Assembly (NCBI GenBank): GCA_013399115.1
Contig: VXAA01005282.1
Location: 133,223-197,222 of the forward strand
Source: Anseranas semipalmata
Lineage: Eukaryota > Chordata > Aves > Anseriformes > Anseranatidae
Length of the DNA: 64,000 nucleotides
Direction: 5' to 3'
Under the pieces are notes generated by a model. The model was not told the DNA's origin, did not search any database, and was given only the letters and a program-made list of their open reading frames with translations. The translations under genes were made by a program, and so were the position numbers. Positions 10,706 through 23,600 of the stretch are shown here, piece by piece; position 1 is the stretch's first letter; every line of letters begins with the position of its first letter.

Positions 10706-13700
10706 TTTAAAGTTTTGCAACATAAGCAAGATACCGGTGGGCTCACAAAGAATAAGCATATGAGACACATTAAGAAATGATACTCAATAGCATTTGACAT
10801 GGGACTATTTTTTCCTACATTCTTGGAGTAGAACTGAAAATACACTTCTGCATTCCACAGCATTACACATAACTTTTATAATTTCTTTACCTATATGCTA
10901 CACTGTAAACAAGCATTGATTAGAACAGCAACAAATTGAGTGCTCTACGTTTATCTGCATGCCAAATTTGCAGATGTGCTTTATGGACAGGGTCATGCTG
11001 TCTCCAAAGGTACATTTTCAAATTAAATGACAAAAAGTATTTAATGGGAAAAGTTTATACACTTTGTGAGCAAAACCTGGCACCTTGCAGTTTAGTCAAA
11101 GGGGTGAGTCATAACCTATCTGCAACACAGGCATGGGGAGGGCAAGCAAAGCCTTAGATTTCCTACTCACCTTGCTCCTAACAAAACTCAGATCAAATTT
11201 CAGATACAAAAAAGTCCTGCATTACTAGAACCACAGCGGTCCCTTCCCTATTACAGCTTTTTTTTTTTTTTTTTTTCCTCTCTATGCACAGGGATACAAG
11301 GAGCTGCCCCTCCAGATGCACACAGCAGAGGCAGTTATGCAAGCAGCCTCCCTCGTTGCTTACAGCCACAAAAGAGCACAACGAAGCCAAAACGCGGCAC
11401 GCGGATGAGGCTGCATGATGCAGACGGGAACGCACAACACTCACATAACTACTGTTAAGGAGCACCGTGTGGCACCTTGCTTCCTCCTTAAATCTGAGTG
11501 CTTTGTCTAAATTGCAGGTCCTGTGGGTTGTTTCGGAAGAAAGGTAACTTGACAATAGCGTCAAGAATTTCTTTCATACCACACGGAAGAATCAAACAAG
11601 ACAGAGTTTTCTTGCTGAGATTGCTACAGCTCTTTTATCCAAAAAAATCCTCCTCTCTCAAGTCTGTGCTCATTCATGTGTCATCCTTGCATCTCTCTGA
11701 GCTTCTGGCATGTAGGAAACAAGCCAGACATCAGAGTTACAGGGTCACCTAAATGCTGTGAAATTGGCATTGAAGCTTAGGGTAGAACTAGCAGGCACGG
11801 AGATGGGAATATGTAGGCAGCAACAGTGCTGCGAAGGGAGAGGTGAATTTTACCTATCCCACTGCCTTCCAATCAAACCTAAAAAACGAGCCCGGCATGA
11901 ATGAAATCTATTTCACTTTTGATGCTCTGCCCCTTTTGAAAATTTGAGATGAAAGACACTGGTGCCAAATTTGCAGTGAATTTCCACTCATGCAAGGTGT
12001 AGCAGTTGGCTTTAATGGAAGTTACACCTGCACTGTTCTCAAGACATCCAAACCCAGTTTCTGGAATGCATTCTTTGAAGACTTGCAGATTCTTTATATG
12101 CAAGACTTCTGGCCGTCCACACACGTCCTCTCCTCATTACTCATAGCGTTATTACTATAGTATCTTTCTCCTAGCAGCAAACTTGCCCTGCATATACACA
12201 GCTCAAAGCCCTACTGCAAAGCAGAGCCAATACTCCACTCCCTCCACTCCAGCAAACTCCGACTGTTGTCTTCTCCTTCCAAGCTCTTCACAGCCTTCAG
12301 TCCCCAATATCCACGATTTCTCACCTGGATGCTTTTGAAAGTTTTATTTCTATCTTTGACCCACAACACAAACAGTTCATTTATTAAATTCTTTGACAAT
12401 GTCTTTTGGTTCAATGATGGTACAGTGCTTAGCACAGTGAAACTGTACCTCATGACTTGGATTCCTAAGAGTTACAGTAATACATGTAACAAAACAAGCA
12501 CAGTTTTAATTCTGTTTGACTAAAATTCATACCTCAAGACCACCAAACCATGAAGAAATAGCATATAAGGGAAAGAGAAAACAATGACACCTATCAGAAT
12601 GGCATCAACACTCAGGTAGCATTAACTGGTAAGCTTCCAAAAAATATATTTTATCTCTATCTTTCAATGTATGTATGCTCATTTACATTGACAGACACTG
12701 TTTAAAATAAATTTGGTTGTAAGCAATCCTTGTAGATAAAAAGGAACACTGAGTAAAGCATCCCTGTCCAATTTTTTTTTTGCCGCTGTAGAGGACATAT
12801 AATGGATGAGTGTATACCAGCATATGAAAGACAGATAAGGAAGCACATTCTTCTGCTGTTTAGATTAAAAAAAGAGTAAAAAAGATACACATATATTCAG
12901 ATTTCTTTTGTCAAGGCCTATAAAGAAATCCTGGTAATGCCGTAGCTTTCCATTGTCTCTAAAAGAATTGAAAACCTACTGAAGATCAAGACAAGGAGAC
13001 CTACACATAAATAAGAGGGCAGTGAGAATGCAATCAAAACATGTCAGTAGGATAGGAGATATATTTTGGAACATCTTAATAGAAATCTACGTCCTACTCA
13101 AAAGCCTTTGAAATGCCTAAAACAGGTCACTGAAAAAATTCTGTAGCAAATCTTCTTCTATCTTTACGATAAAACTTTGTTCTTTAGGAATTAAATTACT
13201 ATTTGATACATACGTAACTGGATACAAGCATAAGTAGAACATGGATGAACTACCAGCAAATCCACTTGATTGCCTATTGTCTTAAAATATTTGATATTCT
13301 TAAATATGTTTTTATTTTCAGAAGGCATTGTGCTAGATATGCAAACAGGCTGGAAAAAAACTAATTAGAACCAACTATTGTTGAGAAATGTTAATGTGGA
13401 ATAGGAGGCATTTAAAGAACTATAGTAGAGTTTAAAATATAAGTTCATTCCAGTAAATCAGTGTCAAAATGACAAGAGAAGCCAACATGGCTCAAGACAG
13501 ATATATGGAACAATACATAAGATAAACAAAAAAGCTTTTGAACCCATCCACAGAATAAGAAGTGAAAGATTTGATTAAGTATTAAAAGAAAAAGACTAAA
13601 CCAAACGAAAGAAAAACAAAAGTGAATCATACAGCTAAAAATCTCCCAATATGAGAGGGTTTTTGTGTTTGTTTGCTTTTTAAATCACGATAAAAAGAAT

Positions 13701-14934
13701 CAAGAATTTTCTTTCCAGAATGATATTCTTCACACAAACTAAAAAAAAAAAGTAAATATATTTAAAGAATTTGCAACTATCCTAACATATTAGAATATCT
13801 GGCGCAACCTACCTGAATACTCCTACATAAGGGAGTTCTAAGGCTTTTTCCCACCTTTACTACTTCCTTGTATCAATGCAAATTACGCACTGATGACACT
13901 CACCAAGGTCAAGTACTGTGTCCCACACCTGGGCAAACTGAATAAACAGCCAAGGCGATCGCTGTGAGAAGTGCCATCAGTGCATGACCCTCCTCCCCTC
14001 TGCCCTAGCAGACATTTCTGAGGGGCAATTCCTTCCCTTGGTCTTAGCAGTTGTTGCACCACATCTTCACTCAGCAGGAGCGATGGTAACAGCCTTTCTT
14101 CTCACAAACTCGTAATTATTGGTGCACAACGACAGGGAGCTGCAGCCATGCACCTGGCTAAGGTCCGTCAGACGCATTAGCAGAGGGGGTGTACCTCATT
14201 GCACTTTGTCCTCCCCTGCCTCAGCCGCGGCGTGTTCCCAGTGTGTCCCCTCTGGCTGACAGGATGGCAAACAACACAGGCAACGTGGACCGTGCCAGCC
14301 CTTTCCAGTGACTGCTTTGCGGCAGGTTACTGGGGCAGGGTGCCTTTAGCAGATCTATCTGTCCCTTTACTCTATAATAATGAGGAAAAAATGAAAAGGT
14401 GAAGTTTTTCATGGCAACTGAGCTCTACTGAATTAAGAAAACTGATAGCATCGGCTTTTGCATGATTTGGTTAAATCAAAGTAAACTTAAGAAACACTTG
14501 CAATTTAAAGTTACCAACATGTGGGTCTTCTGTGGATCTCCTCAATCTTTCCTGCAAGGCTTCCCATCATTTTGACTCTTCACGTACACCAACTACATCC
14601 TAGAAAGACTCCATTGCTATTTCAGTCTAAGCTTTCTAACTTTGATTGGACAGCCGAACTAAGGATGCGTGCACCATACTGGCATATCCTGATATAATCA
14701 GCCAAAAGAATTTACTCCTTTATCCACTGGTAATGTAGTCTATGCCAACTTTTTCCTGGTATGATTTATTTTCCTCATCAGCTGAGTGGTAACAACTGCT
14801 CCTACCTGAATGACCCATGTAAGGCAATAAGGGAGTGACTTACGCCCCTTTATTCTCTTGCAGAAGTATGTAACACTAGTTAGAGCTGAGCCCCAAAGAA
14901 GCCCACAGACTAGACATCAGATATCTGGGAGAGC

Positions 14935-14956
14935 AAAAAAAAAAAAAAAAAAAAAA
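14935..14956. repeat. Poly(A) homopolymer, 22 bp
   Basis: Uninterrupted A22. The DNA before it does not resemble a spliced transcript that I recognise, so I do not call it a processed pseudogene tail. Confidence 0.9.
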
Positions 14957-15455
14957 CCACCAACCCACGTATAATATTGAGAACTTGAAGAANAATTGAG
15001 AGAAGACTTCACTGACACTTTACAAGTTCACATAGTTCAAGAGAGATCCCTGAAGATAAGAAAGAGACCATTGCAATGCCATTAGTTAAGGAAAAGCCTA
15101 GGGAAACTAAAAACATATGTAGGGAAAGCTTAAAAACCATTTTAGAAAAACAAGTGAGGGAAATGCTTTAAACAAACACACTAGTGGTTCAATTAATGGT
15201 TTCAGAGATGCCCATAGGAGAAAATCTCCAAGGATATTATCACTAGGACAGACAAAGGGAGGCAATGGGAACCTGATGTGGAGATGTTCTGAATCATTTT
15301 ACTGGGTATCATATTGGAAGCTAAATGTATGAAAAAAAATTTAGAACAGCAAATGTATTCCAGAAACATGTACAAAGCACACTTGATAGGCTGTTTAATC
15401 GTATCAGTACAAACAGTGGGCTAGGCTAATAATTTCAGAAACAGCATTAAAATGC

Positions 15456-15492
15456 AAAAAAAAAAAANTAAAAAAAAAAAAAAAAAAAAAAA
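15456..15492. repeat. Poly(A) tract with ambiguous base
   Basis: A12, then N and T, then A23. The N at 15468 marks poor base calling in the homopolymer, so the true length is uncertain. Confidence 0.85.
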
Positions 15493-15766
15493 GCCTTGAT
15501 TAATACGGTGGGCAAGGGGAGAAGAGATCATTTACTTTTCCATAAAAGAATTAGGACATTTGTTAAAGAGAAGATGCAAGTCCTTTTAGGAAGAAATCTG
15601 CTGGTTAATCTATCAAAGAATCCAGAATGAAGGCAAAAAGGTGGAGACAAAAATCTTGAGGAAAGCTGATCTAAGTTACTACATGAGAATTGTACTTGGA
15701 CTGACCAAGCACTTCCATGACAAAGAATACGAACTCAGTGTAAATAATATGATTTAAGATGTTAAT

Positions 15767-15815
15767 TTTTTCATTAAAAAATTTCATTAAAATTTTTCAA
15801 TTAAAAATTTCTTTT
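15767..15815. repeat. Short AT-rich tandem of TTCATTAAAA-like units
   Basis: Three adjacent degenerate copies of a T3-5CA(A)TTAAAA unit. This could be low-complexity drift or a homotypic cluster of homeodomain sites. Confidence 0.5.
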
Positions 15816-18800
15816 AACAAGGATGGCAGCCTTTTTTATTCCCTTTTTTTTTTCTTCAAATTTAATAATAATCAGGATACAGAATGAAAAAAAAAAAAAA
15901 GAAAAGAGCAAACTATCATTTAGACCCTTCTTTTCCAAAACCTGAGTTACGTTTCCCCTGGAAGCTCAAGCTGCACATGGGTATTATCCATCCACCAATC
16001 AATGTGTATTTTGCAGCCCCTGCTCTGAGCCTCACACATAAGTGCTGACTTATTCAGCAGAGAAATCTACGAACTTCCCTCTTTATTACCCCTGGGCCAC
16101 ATACTCCCCCATCCATTCTCCACAGCCATAGCTGCGTGGCCTTCGTTTACAATTAGGTTTGCATTTGCTATTGCCTCCTTCACAGGGAATGGGTGGTTTT
16201 ACTGCAACTACAAGTCTTTAGCTCTAGCTGCAGCCTCGTGCTTTTAGCTGGGAGGAATCCAGTCTGATTTCCCATGTGTTGAACAAATAACAGAGGTCAC
16301 AAAGAATATATGGATCTATAAGAGCATTAAACCTGGGGAGGAGGGAGAGAGAATAAACAACAGCTAACACCAATACAAAAAGTAAATCATTACGTGCCAT
16401 TTAATGTGGTTTAAAAATACTGACTACATAAAATGGCTTTACCCCATGTCAGCAAAACTGAAATAAATTTGTAATACTCAGATATTTTCTCAAAATAGTA
16501 AACCCACGTGCAGTCTTTTCCTGAAGACTGGCTTCAAAATAAAATGCCAGCCACATTCCAAAATAACTAAAACAAACAAAAAAAATTGTGATTAGTATAG
16601 CTTGCCTGATTTGCAGCTGTAGCAAAATGATACAACACACAACAATCCCTACCCCTCTTCTCCACCTCTTCGTTTAGGAGTTGGGTTCACAAACGGAGCC
16701 CGCCAGCTTGCCTCGTGTCAGCAGATGGTGGTGGGATGAGGAACAGCAGAGGACGGTGCCCTGCCCATGCCCCTCGCTGTGCTGGTTATCCCACACTCTC
16801 CTCTGCCTTTAGCAGTGGCTACAGCCTGCAAAATAATGGCCTCAACAGCTTCTTAGGCCCACTCGCTGTTATAATCTGTGTAATAAGTATTAGTTTAGTT
16901 TTTCATATGGAAAGTTAATCCCCTAATAACATTTCAAATTACTGAACAGTGTTTGGAAAAGTCATAGCCACCATTCAGAAACCTGTGCTGCAATCAGCTA
17001 CACAAGATATACAGCATTCTATAATTAGTGTGCACCTTTCAGACTTGGCTAATTACCTCTTATGAATTAAGATTGGTCTCTCTCCCCTCCCCCAGCAACT
17101 ATACTTAGGAAAAAAAAAAAAAAAAAGGATAAGCTCTGTACTTCTAAGGCAGCTGAAAATTCAGTAAGATAACGTCACTGATTTGGTTATTTCCAGGTGA
17201 ACATCAGGTTATTCAACCTAGGTGAATTTAATGGTTCTGGACAGGTTGTGCAATGAATCTTCCCATAAATCACTTATAATTGCAAACATAAAAATTAAAA
17301 ATCAGTCTGAAGAGAGAGATAACAGTATTAATGATGGAAAGCAGTAATCTACAGATAGTGGTGCTGCCATTTTAATTGAGGCCATTCTGACGAGAAGCTT
17401 CTGAACCTCATGGGGACAGCACTGGGACGAAGAGGCTAGGGCATCTCACCCATGACGGTTAATGACTACGTGTGATTAACATAAATGTTTACCAATACAA
17501 TGACATAAAAACTTCAGAATGTTTCTCTCTCATACTGTGCTCTGTTATAGCCTGAGAAAGACCGATCAATCCCAATCTCAGCTTGGCTTTCCAAGCCTTC
17601 TCCCTGGTAGCATTTTCCAGCTGGCTATTACCCCAGTGGTAAGCCATGGATTAGATTTGCTTGTGTCAGTATCCCAAGTCAACATTTTGAATGACACCGA
17701 GCATTTCAGGTTCCAAATTCCCTGGGGGTATAGACCACCTTTTTTTATATCTGCAGGTACTGATCAGCTCAACAACAGCACAACTTCCTCCTGAAGGAAG
17801 TCAGAACAACTGAGATGTAAATGAAATGAAGATGAAATCCTGCAATTTTGAAAATAAGCACATTTAAATTCATCACCTCTTCGGAGTTTTTAAAAAGTTT
17901 TGTCCCCTTTTACTTTAGACCAAAGCTTTTTGGAATATTAGCTGTGTCACAGGGAAAAAATTGAAAGCCATAGCACAGTCTTTCAGAAGTAGAGATGGCT
18001 TGAATTTATGTGTAGGAGACAAACTCATCTACTTTGTCCTGTATGAAGTTTGGAGCCATGATTAAGATGAGCCTTTTTCTGGTCATGTTTTAGATAAGAC
18101 TGAACTCTTCTGACATTAGCCATTTTTATCAGATTTTGGCTCCAGATAAAAGAAACCTTGCAGGTACAATCGTACAGCCAAATGACTAACTGCCACCCTT
18201 CGTGCCTGTTAATTATTTCTGGCCACAGCATTTTGCACATAATGGATCACGGACATTTTTTTTTTTTTTAAGATTTGTTTCTAGGTCAGTATTTCCAGAA
18301 GTCAGCACTTGCTTTGCTGAAAGTCAAAGGATAATCAGCCAGGAACACCTTGGGTTGCTTTGTTCAGGTACTCAGTACTTGCAGCTCCCAACGACTTTTA
18401 ACTACAAATGTGAGAGCAACCATAATTACAAAATCAGGCACAAGCTGATTCAAAATTCATCAGTCCAAAACCCCAAAATCTATTATGCAAATATGGACAT
18501 GATGTTTGGGTGGGAAAAAAGGCAAAAAAAAACTCTTATCCTTGGGAAAAATCAAGAACTCCTTGTCCCAAGCCACTGTATTTTATTTTATTTTTAAACT
18601 TCCTGCTCACCATGGGATAGAGGTATTGAAACCTTTCTATGGTATCACATTAATATCATATCATTCCTTTTTTTCTCATGCGATTGTGAAGTGTAGTCAC
18701 GTTAGCACATTTCATTGTAAGTTAGTAAAAATGAACATTAATATGACCTGATACTAATCCACCATGACAGAAAATTCCTAATACGATAAAACTTTCATAT

Positions 18801-19415
18801 CATATTAGTAGAAAAAAGTCAGTTCCTGCCTGTTCCAGGTCACTTTCAATGTTGCCTTTGAGCATAAAGCAATGGCAAGCATTTGTCTGTCTGCAAAAAG
18901 GGTCCCTAACACAGTTCAATGGTAAAATAAAAATGCTATTCAGATGTGCCTTACTTTTTTCCTGTGACATAGCCCATTGCAGGACAGCACTCAAATTCAT
19001 CATATCAATTGGCATTCATTTCTAAGCTTTAACTCTGAGTTACTCGGAGTGCCTCTTGCAGTGAAGAGCAATATCTTTTTAAATGGTCGTTTCTTTATAT
19101 TAAAACAGCTGCAGAAATAAATATTCGGTCCAACAGAACTCCTCTCCTCAGTTTCTTGACCAGTCTTTGAAAGGAAGCGGTCAATCATGGGAAGCATGTT
19201 CAGCAAGTCTTTGAAAGCAAACGCCAACAAAAAATGTTGTTGTTTCCTTCAAGAACTCGTTGGACATTCCCTAGGAAGTGATAAAAGATTTGAAAGAAAC
19301 ACCAATTTATTACAAGGCCTTGCAAAGTCTCTGGCCATGCTGAGTCTAAAGTGACAATGAGACCCTTTTCCTTTGTCCTTCGTGACCCAGGTGAGGAACA
19401 CTCTGGGTCATTCTG
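15816..19415. other. Intergenic, no gene seen
   Basis: AT-rich DNA with A-runs near 15888-15900 and 17109-17126. An octamer ATGCAAAT occurs near 18485 within a stretch (about 18380-18520) that reads like possible conserved non-coding sequence. The 131-codon open frame at 18202-18597 has low-complexity content and no recognisable domain. Confidence 0.45.
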
Positions 19416-19480
19416 TCACCTGGTGTAAACTAGCAGAGCTCAATTAAAATCCAGAGCTTGATGCCAATTTCAATCAAACC
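19416..19480. mobile_element. Relic of an ancient palindromic amniote DNA transposon (MITE-like)
   Basis: The stretch reads cacctggtgtaaactagcag, then agctcaattaaaatccagag, then cttgatgccaattt. This matches, with substitutions, the well-known palindromic short element of reptiles and birds whose left half carries GGTGTAAAT and AGCTCCA-TGAAGTC and whose right half is its reverse complement. Here the right arm is badly decayed. Identified from memory of the family, without alignment. Confidence 0.45.
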
Positions 19481-20059
19481 ACTGCCTGGCTTTCTTGGTG
19501 TAGTTGCTTTTTCTTTGCACTCTCACTAACTTGGGCTGTAAGAGCAGCAGTACGATCAGGTAATCCTAACAGTTGCAAATACTAAGCTTCCTTACATATG
19601 CTGCATAATTCAGAAATTAAAGTTAGTGTTAAAAAGAATTTAATTTTTCAACACAAAGATTTAATTTTCTCAACAGAAATATACCCAAGCAACTAAAAAA
19701 GAATCTACTCATTTTAGCTTTCCTCCAGAAAATGGGAGGAACAAAGAGTTTAATTGAAACTGCTGCAGAACAGTACTGAAGACAAATTATGCTGTGGATC
19801 AGCATAGTTGAGGGAACATCCCACAGGTCAAACACTGCAATACCTACTACAGTTTATTCTTTAACTCAGGTTATTGGACACACTTCTGTGTTGAAGACAC
19901 TAAAAAAGCCCCAAAACTTTTAAGTAACTTCACTTCACTGCTATAGCTGAAATGAAAAAACAAACAAAAACAGTGGTGGCGGTGGTGGTGAATGGCCAGG
20001 TTATGACTGTGAAAAAAGAGTAATTTTCATCTGTATTATTGCCTGTGAAACACCACAAG
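19481..20059. other. Intergenic with short GGT/GGC repeat
   Basis: No gene seen. A brief (GGT)n-type run lies at 19972-19990, flanked by an A/C-rich stretch. Confidence 0.5.
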
Positions 20060-20600
20060 TGCAAAATGTAATTATCTTAATGCTATTTTTGATATCATAT
20101 CAGTAAATTACACTGAGTTCCTACTGTGACACTTATATCAGGGTAAGAATTATCCTGTTGCGAGTGTCGATCCCAGGGGAAAACGAGGCAGCATAAATGG
20201 CTGTGATTCTTGAGCAATTAGCTGCTCCCAGGCTGCAGATACTCTTATTTAAAAGATAGTTATGGAATGTTTAACCTGTAAACATCTAGAACATTTACCT
20301 CCTATTTGTTTTTTCAGTAATTAAGCCTCCAGGGGATCGTCCTATGTAACATGCATTCCTTCCTTGTTTTGCCACCCATTTTTCTTCATAATCATGAGAA
20401 AATCCCTTTTTGCTATTAAGATACACTGTGAAATTTGGAATTGTTTGTAATAACTATGTCTTTCCATTAGTGCTAATACCCTAATGCCACAGGACAACCA
20501 CGTAATGTGCTGAAGGATTATATAACTTCACGTCGAGCAAAAAGAAATTATAAGTTTCAATCTCCTTTGGGAGCTACTTTTTTTGTTTTGTTTGCAAAGT
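20060..20600. promoter_or_regulatory. Candidate conserved non-coding regulatory block
   Basis: Non-repetitive sequence with homeodomain cores (gcaattagctg near 20214-20224, cagtaattaag near 20316-20326) and unusual CpG-bearing segments in AT-rich surroundings (gagtgtcgatccc near 20162, ggggatcgtcc near 20332, cacgtcgagc near 20530). Retention of CpGs in such a context suggests constraint. Inference only. Confidence 0.3.
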
Positions 20601-23600
20601 TCTTTAAGAATTATCGAAGAAGGAGAGAAATATTCACCATTGCAACTCCAAGCAGATCTTAACTGTTTCCTCCAGAGTCATACACCTTGACCTGAAAGAG
20701 CTGAACGTATAGACAACCAGATAAAGCAGAGGCTAACATTAACACATGACAATAAAAGACACAGGATGCAAAACAGTTCAGCAGTAGTGCATAACAGTAT
20801 AAGCAGCTCTTCCAGAAAATTTTCTGCACATAGCAAGAGGAAAGGGATATAGTATTAGTGCAACAGTGCCATTTCAGCATGAATTTATTCAACAGTATCT
20901 ATGATCCCTGCTTCAAATTTTGAAGTTTATAAGCTTATACACTGTGATCAAAATTCTGGATGAATGTAGCCTTTGTATTTTTCCATGAATCTGCCAGCCT
21001 GCCTTATATCTGAAAGTAAAAGCACAAATAAAAATACACCTTAAAAAAAAAAAAAAGTGTGCACTTTTGAAATCCTTTAAGTACAAATTGGAAGCTGAAC
21101 ACATTCCGAAAAATAAATAAACCCAGAAATCTCTCTTTTAGGCATAAGCAATAACTTTTTGTAACATTAATTTACAGACTAAATACAACTGCATAAAAAT
21201 ATCAACTTATAATTAGGTACTTTAACAACTGTAGATGAAGTCTTTCTCCTTCTAAGAGAAATCAGTTTTATGGCATATAAAATATCAGCTCAACATCTCC
21301 AAGTTTCTGTTACAGCAGAATTCTACTAAAAGTCATTCTTTTAAACCAAACTAAATTACAGCTATTACCACACTTCATCATTACCACTCCATCATTTTAA
21401 TGCACCACTGAAGCAAATTCAAAGTATATGCTTTGGTAAACAAGGAAATTATTGATTTGTTAAATGCTTTATATAACACATACAAGACTCACAATGTCAT
21501 TTATATACATGTTAAGTTATTCTACCATCTTTCTTTCACCATGATTTCCTTCCTTGACTTATACTTGCCACACCATTAAACTGTTCTCCTGGCTAGTATC
21601 CCTTGATTTTTCTTAAATAGTTAACCGTTCTTCTGTTTGAAAATAGCAATAAGAGGATTTTCTTCATCACTAGATCATGCAGAATAAATTTATGGTAGTT
21701 AAATGGCCTTCCTCCCAGATTTTGAAATACACTGGCAAATGCAGCAAGCTCTGTTCCAGCTGTTGCAATTTTAAAATCCAGGCTTTGGTTTGTTATTAAC
21801 TGCACACGTGTCACTACAGCTGCTACAGAGCTCCGCGATGCTTGTGCAAAGCTCACTATAGAAGGACTGAGCTGCCTCGCACCACGTTAGTGAACACTGA
21901 CCATACCCACAAAACTTATCTTTTATCCTGGCAAGACCAGGTTGCTGTTAAAAGCACAAAACATTTGAAAACAGGAGAAATTAAAACTACCGCACAATTG
22001 TGACTTCTGTTGACACATTTCTACATCCATTCTTACACTTGTCAATTGCATCAAACTCTCACGGGTCCCATATGCTTCATAACTTCTTATTGTACTATAA
22101 CACATTTTTCTCAATACCATTATGAAAGCAGGTGGCTCACACTGCACTGTGTTTTGTTCAGATACTTAGTGGAGAAAGTGATTCATACTCATTCATTCAC
22201 ATGAAGTCTGACATCTCTGGCAATAAAATTTAGGGACAACTTCTCGTCTAGTGATCAGTGGAATTAACTGAGACTACACTGGCAGAGGAAAAAGGATGAT
22301 CAGGTGAAAAATGAATCATCACAACGTAATCCTTTGGTACAGCATATGCTTGCAAATATCAATAATACAGCCAAGTACCTTGAAGCATACCAAGAGTTGT
22401 ACAAGGCCATGTTCAACATCCAGTTGAGAAGTACAGATAACAAATACTTGAAAACTATCTAAACGTTAATAAGAAATAAAATATGTACATCTTCCTTGAA
22501 GTTTAAATTGCCAGAAAATATCAGGGAAGGTGACAGACATCTTAACTTTCCTCAATTAGAATGAAAACAGACCCATCCCATAGATGCTTTCTGAATCTTT
22601 CGGGTCGCTCACAACCACCCCCTGGGATGGAACAAGGGACAATCGAGCACCACATACCAGTGTGCCCTTCCTGGCCACTACGACAACATTCATCACACTG
22701 AATCTACATTAGTAAGATCTCTGACAGGGAGATTCACAATTCTGGAAATAAATTCACTGAACATCCATTAAAATACTATCATTGCAGAAACATGTAAAGC
22801 AAAAGGATTAGGATGTAACAATGAACAGCAGGATTTTGGGTGGCAAGATTTTAGAGGGCTTTATTTCCTCAGTTAGTGCTAAATGCTACTTAGAGAGAAG
22901 ATATTTTGGACAGAATACAGCTGGTCTTTCTCTTGCTGCTTGATATTTCCTTTCTGCGTACCATCCCATTATGCTCTTCTGCTGTTAGAATCTTTATTTT
23001 CAGATGACACTGAAACTAAAAGGGGGAAGAGTGCATTTCATGTGAATTGTCTAATGATGTACATGTAACAACAGCATCAGAAGGAAACAATATCAACAGC
23101 AAGAGGACTGGTCTCATTTTTAAAATTTGTTATGAAACTGGATACGGTTTAAAAATACAGAGGACAAACAGGAAACCCCAGGGATCCCTTTATCTGGCAC
23201 CCCCAAAAATGATGCAGGCACTATTACTCACACAAAACACTTTGATGCAGCCAAGCTTGCTGCCTCAACACTTTCTCTTTGTAGAAAGCATTATAATCAA
23301 ATAGAGATTTTGGGTGGGGGGGAGGGAAGCACAGGGGAAGGTATATCATAAATCCAAGTGCACATGCAGTAAAGACTTTCTACAGTTAGTTGTAATGAAC
23401 CTTGTATGCTAGGGGGACGTTCAAATTAAAAAGAAATTTTGTCAGAAATAGACTTCATCATAAAAATATCGTGAGATATTCAAAAGTATTCTATCTGAAA
23501 ACGAGATCATTAAGTAGCGTTTCTGAACACATCCATTATCATTTTAGCAGTAAAAAGATTTATATTCAAAGAAAATAAAATACTTTGTAGCAGTCTGTAA

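Larger units (their letters stand above)
10706..15766. other. Intergenic, no gene seen
   Basis: Intergenic DNA with a T19 run at 11258-11276, an A22 run at 14935-14956, a single ambiguous base at 14993, and an A-rich tract at 15456-15492 interrupted by another ambiguous base at 15468. A moderately GC-rich stretch near 13900-14350 has no recognisable exon. The 123-codon open frame at 11193-11564 on the - strand crosses the homopolymer, where it reads as polylysine, so it is not a credible gene. Confidence 0.5.

Noticed and set aside
11193..11564. 123-codon - strand open frame
   Set aside because: It crosses a T19 tract read as polylysine and matches no known family.
14935..14956. Poly(A) run considered as the tail of a processed pseudogene or SINE
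   Set aside because: No upstream sequence resembles a transcript or a SINE promoter; poly(A)-tailed retroposons are rare in birds.
18202..18597. 131-codon open frame
   Set aside because: It includes homopolymer-encoded polyphenylalanine and polylysine and has no recognisable domain or splice context.
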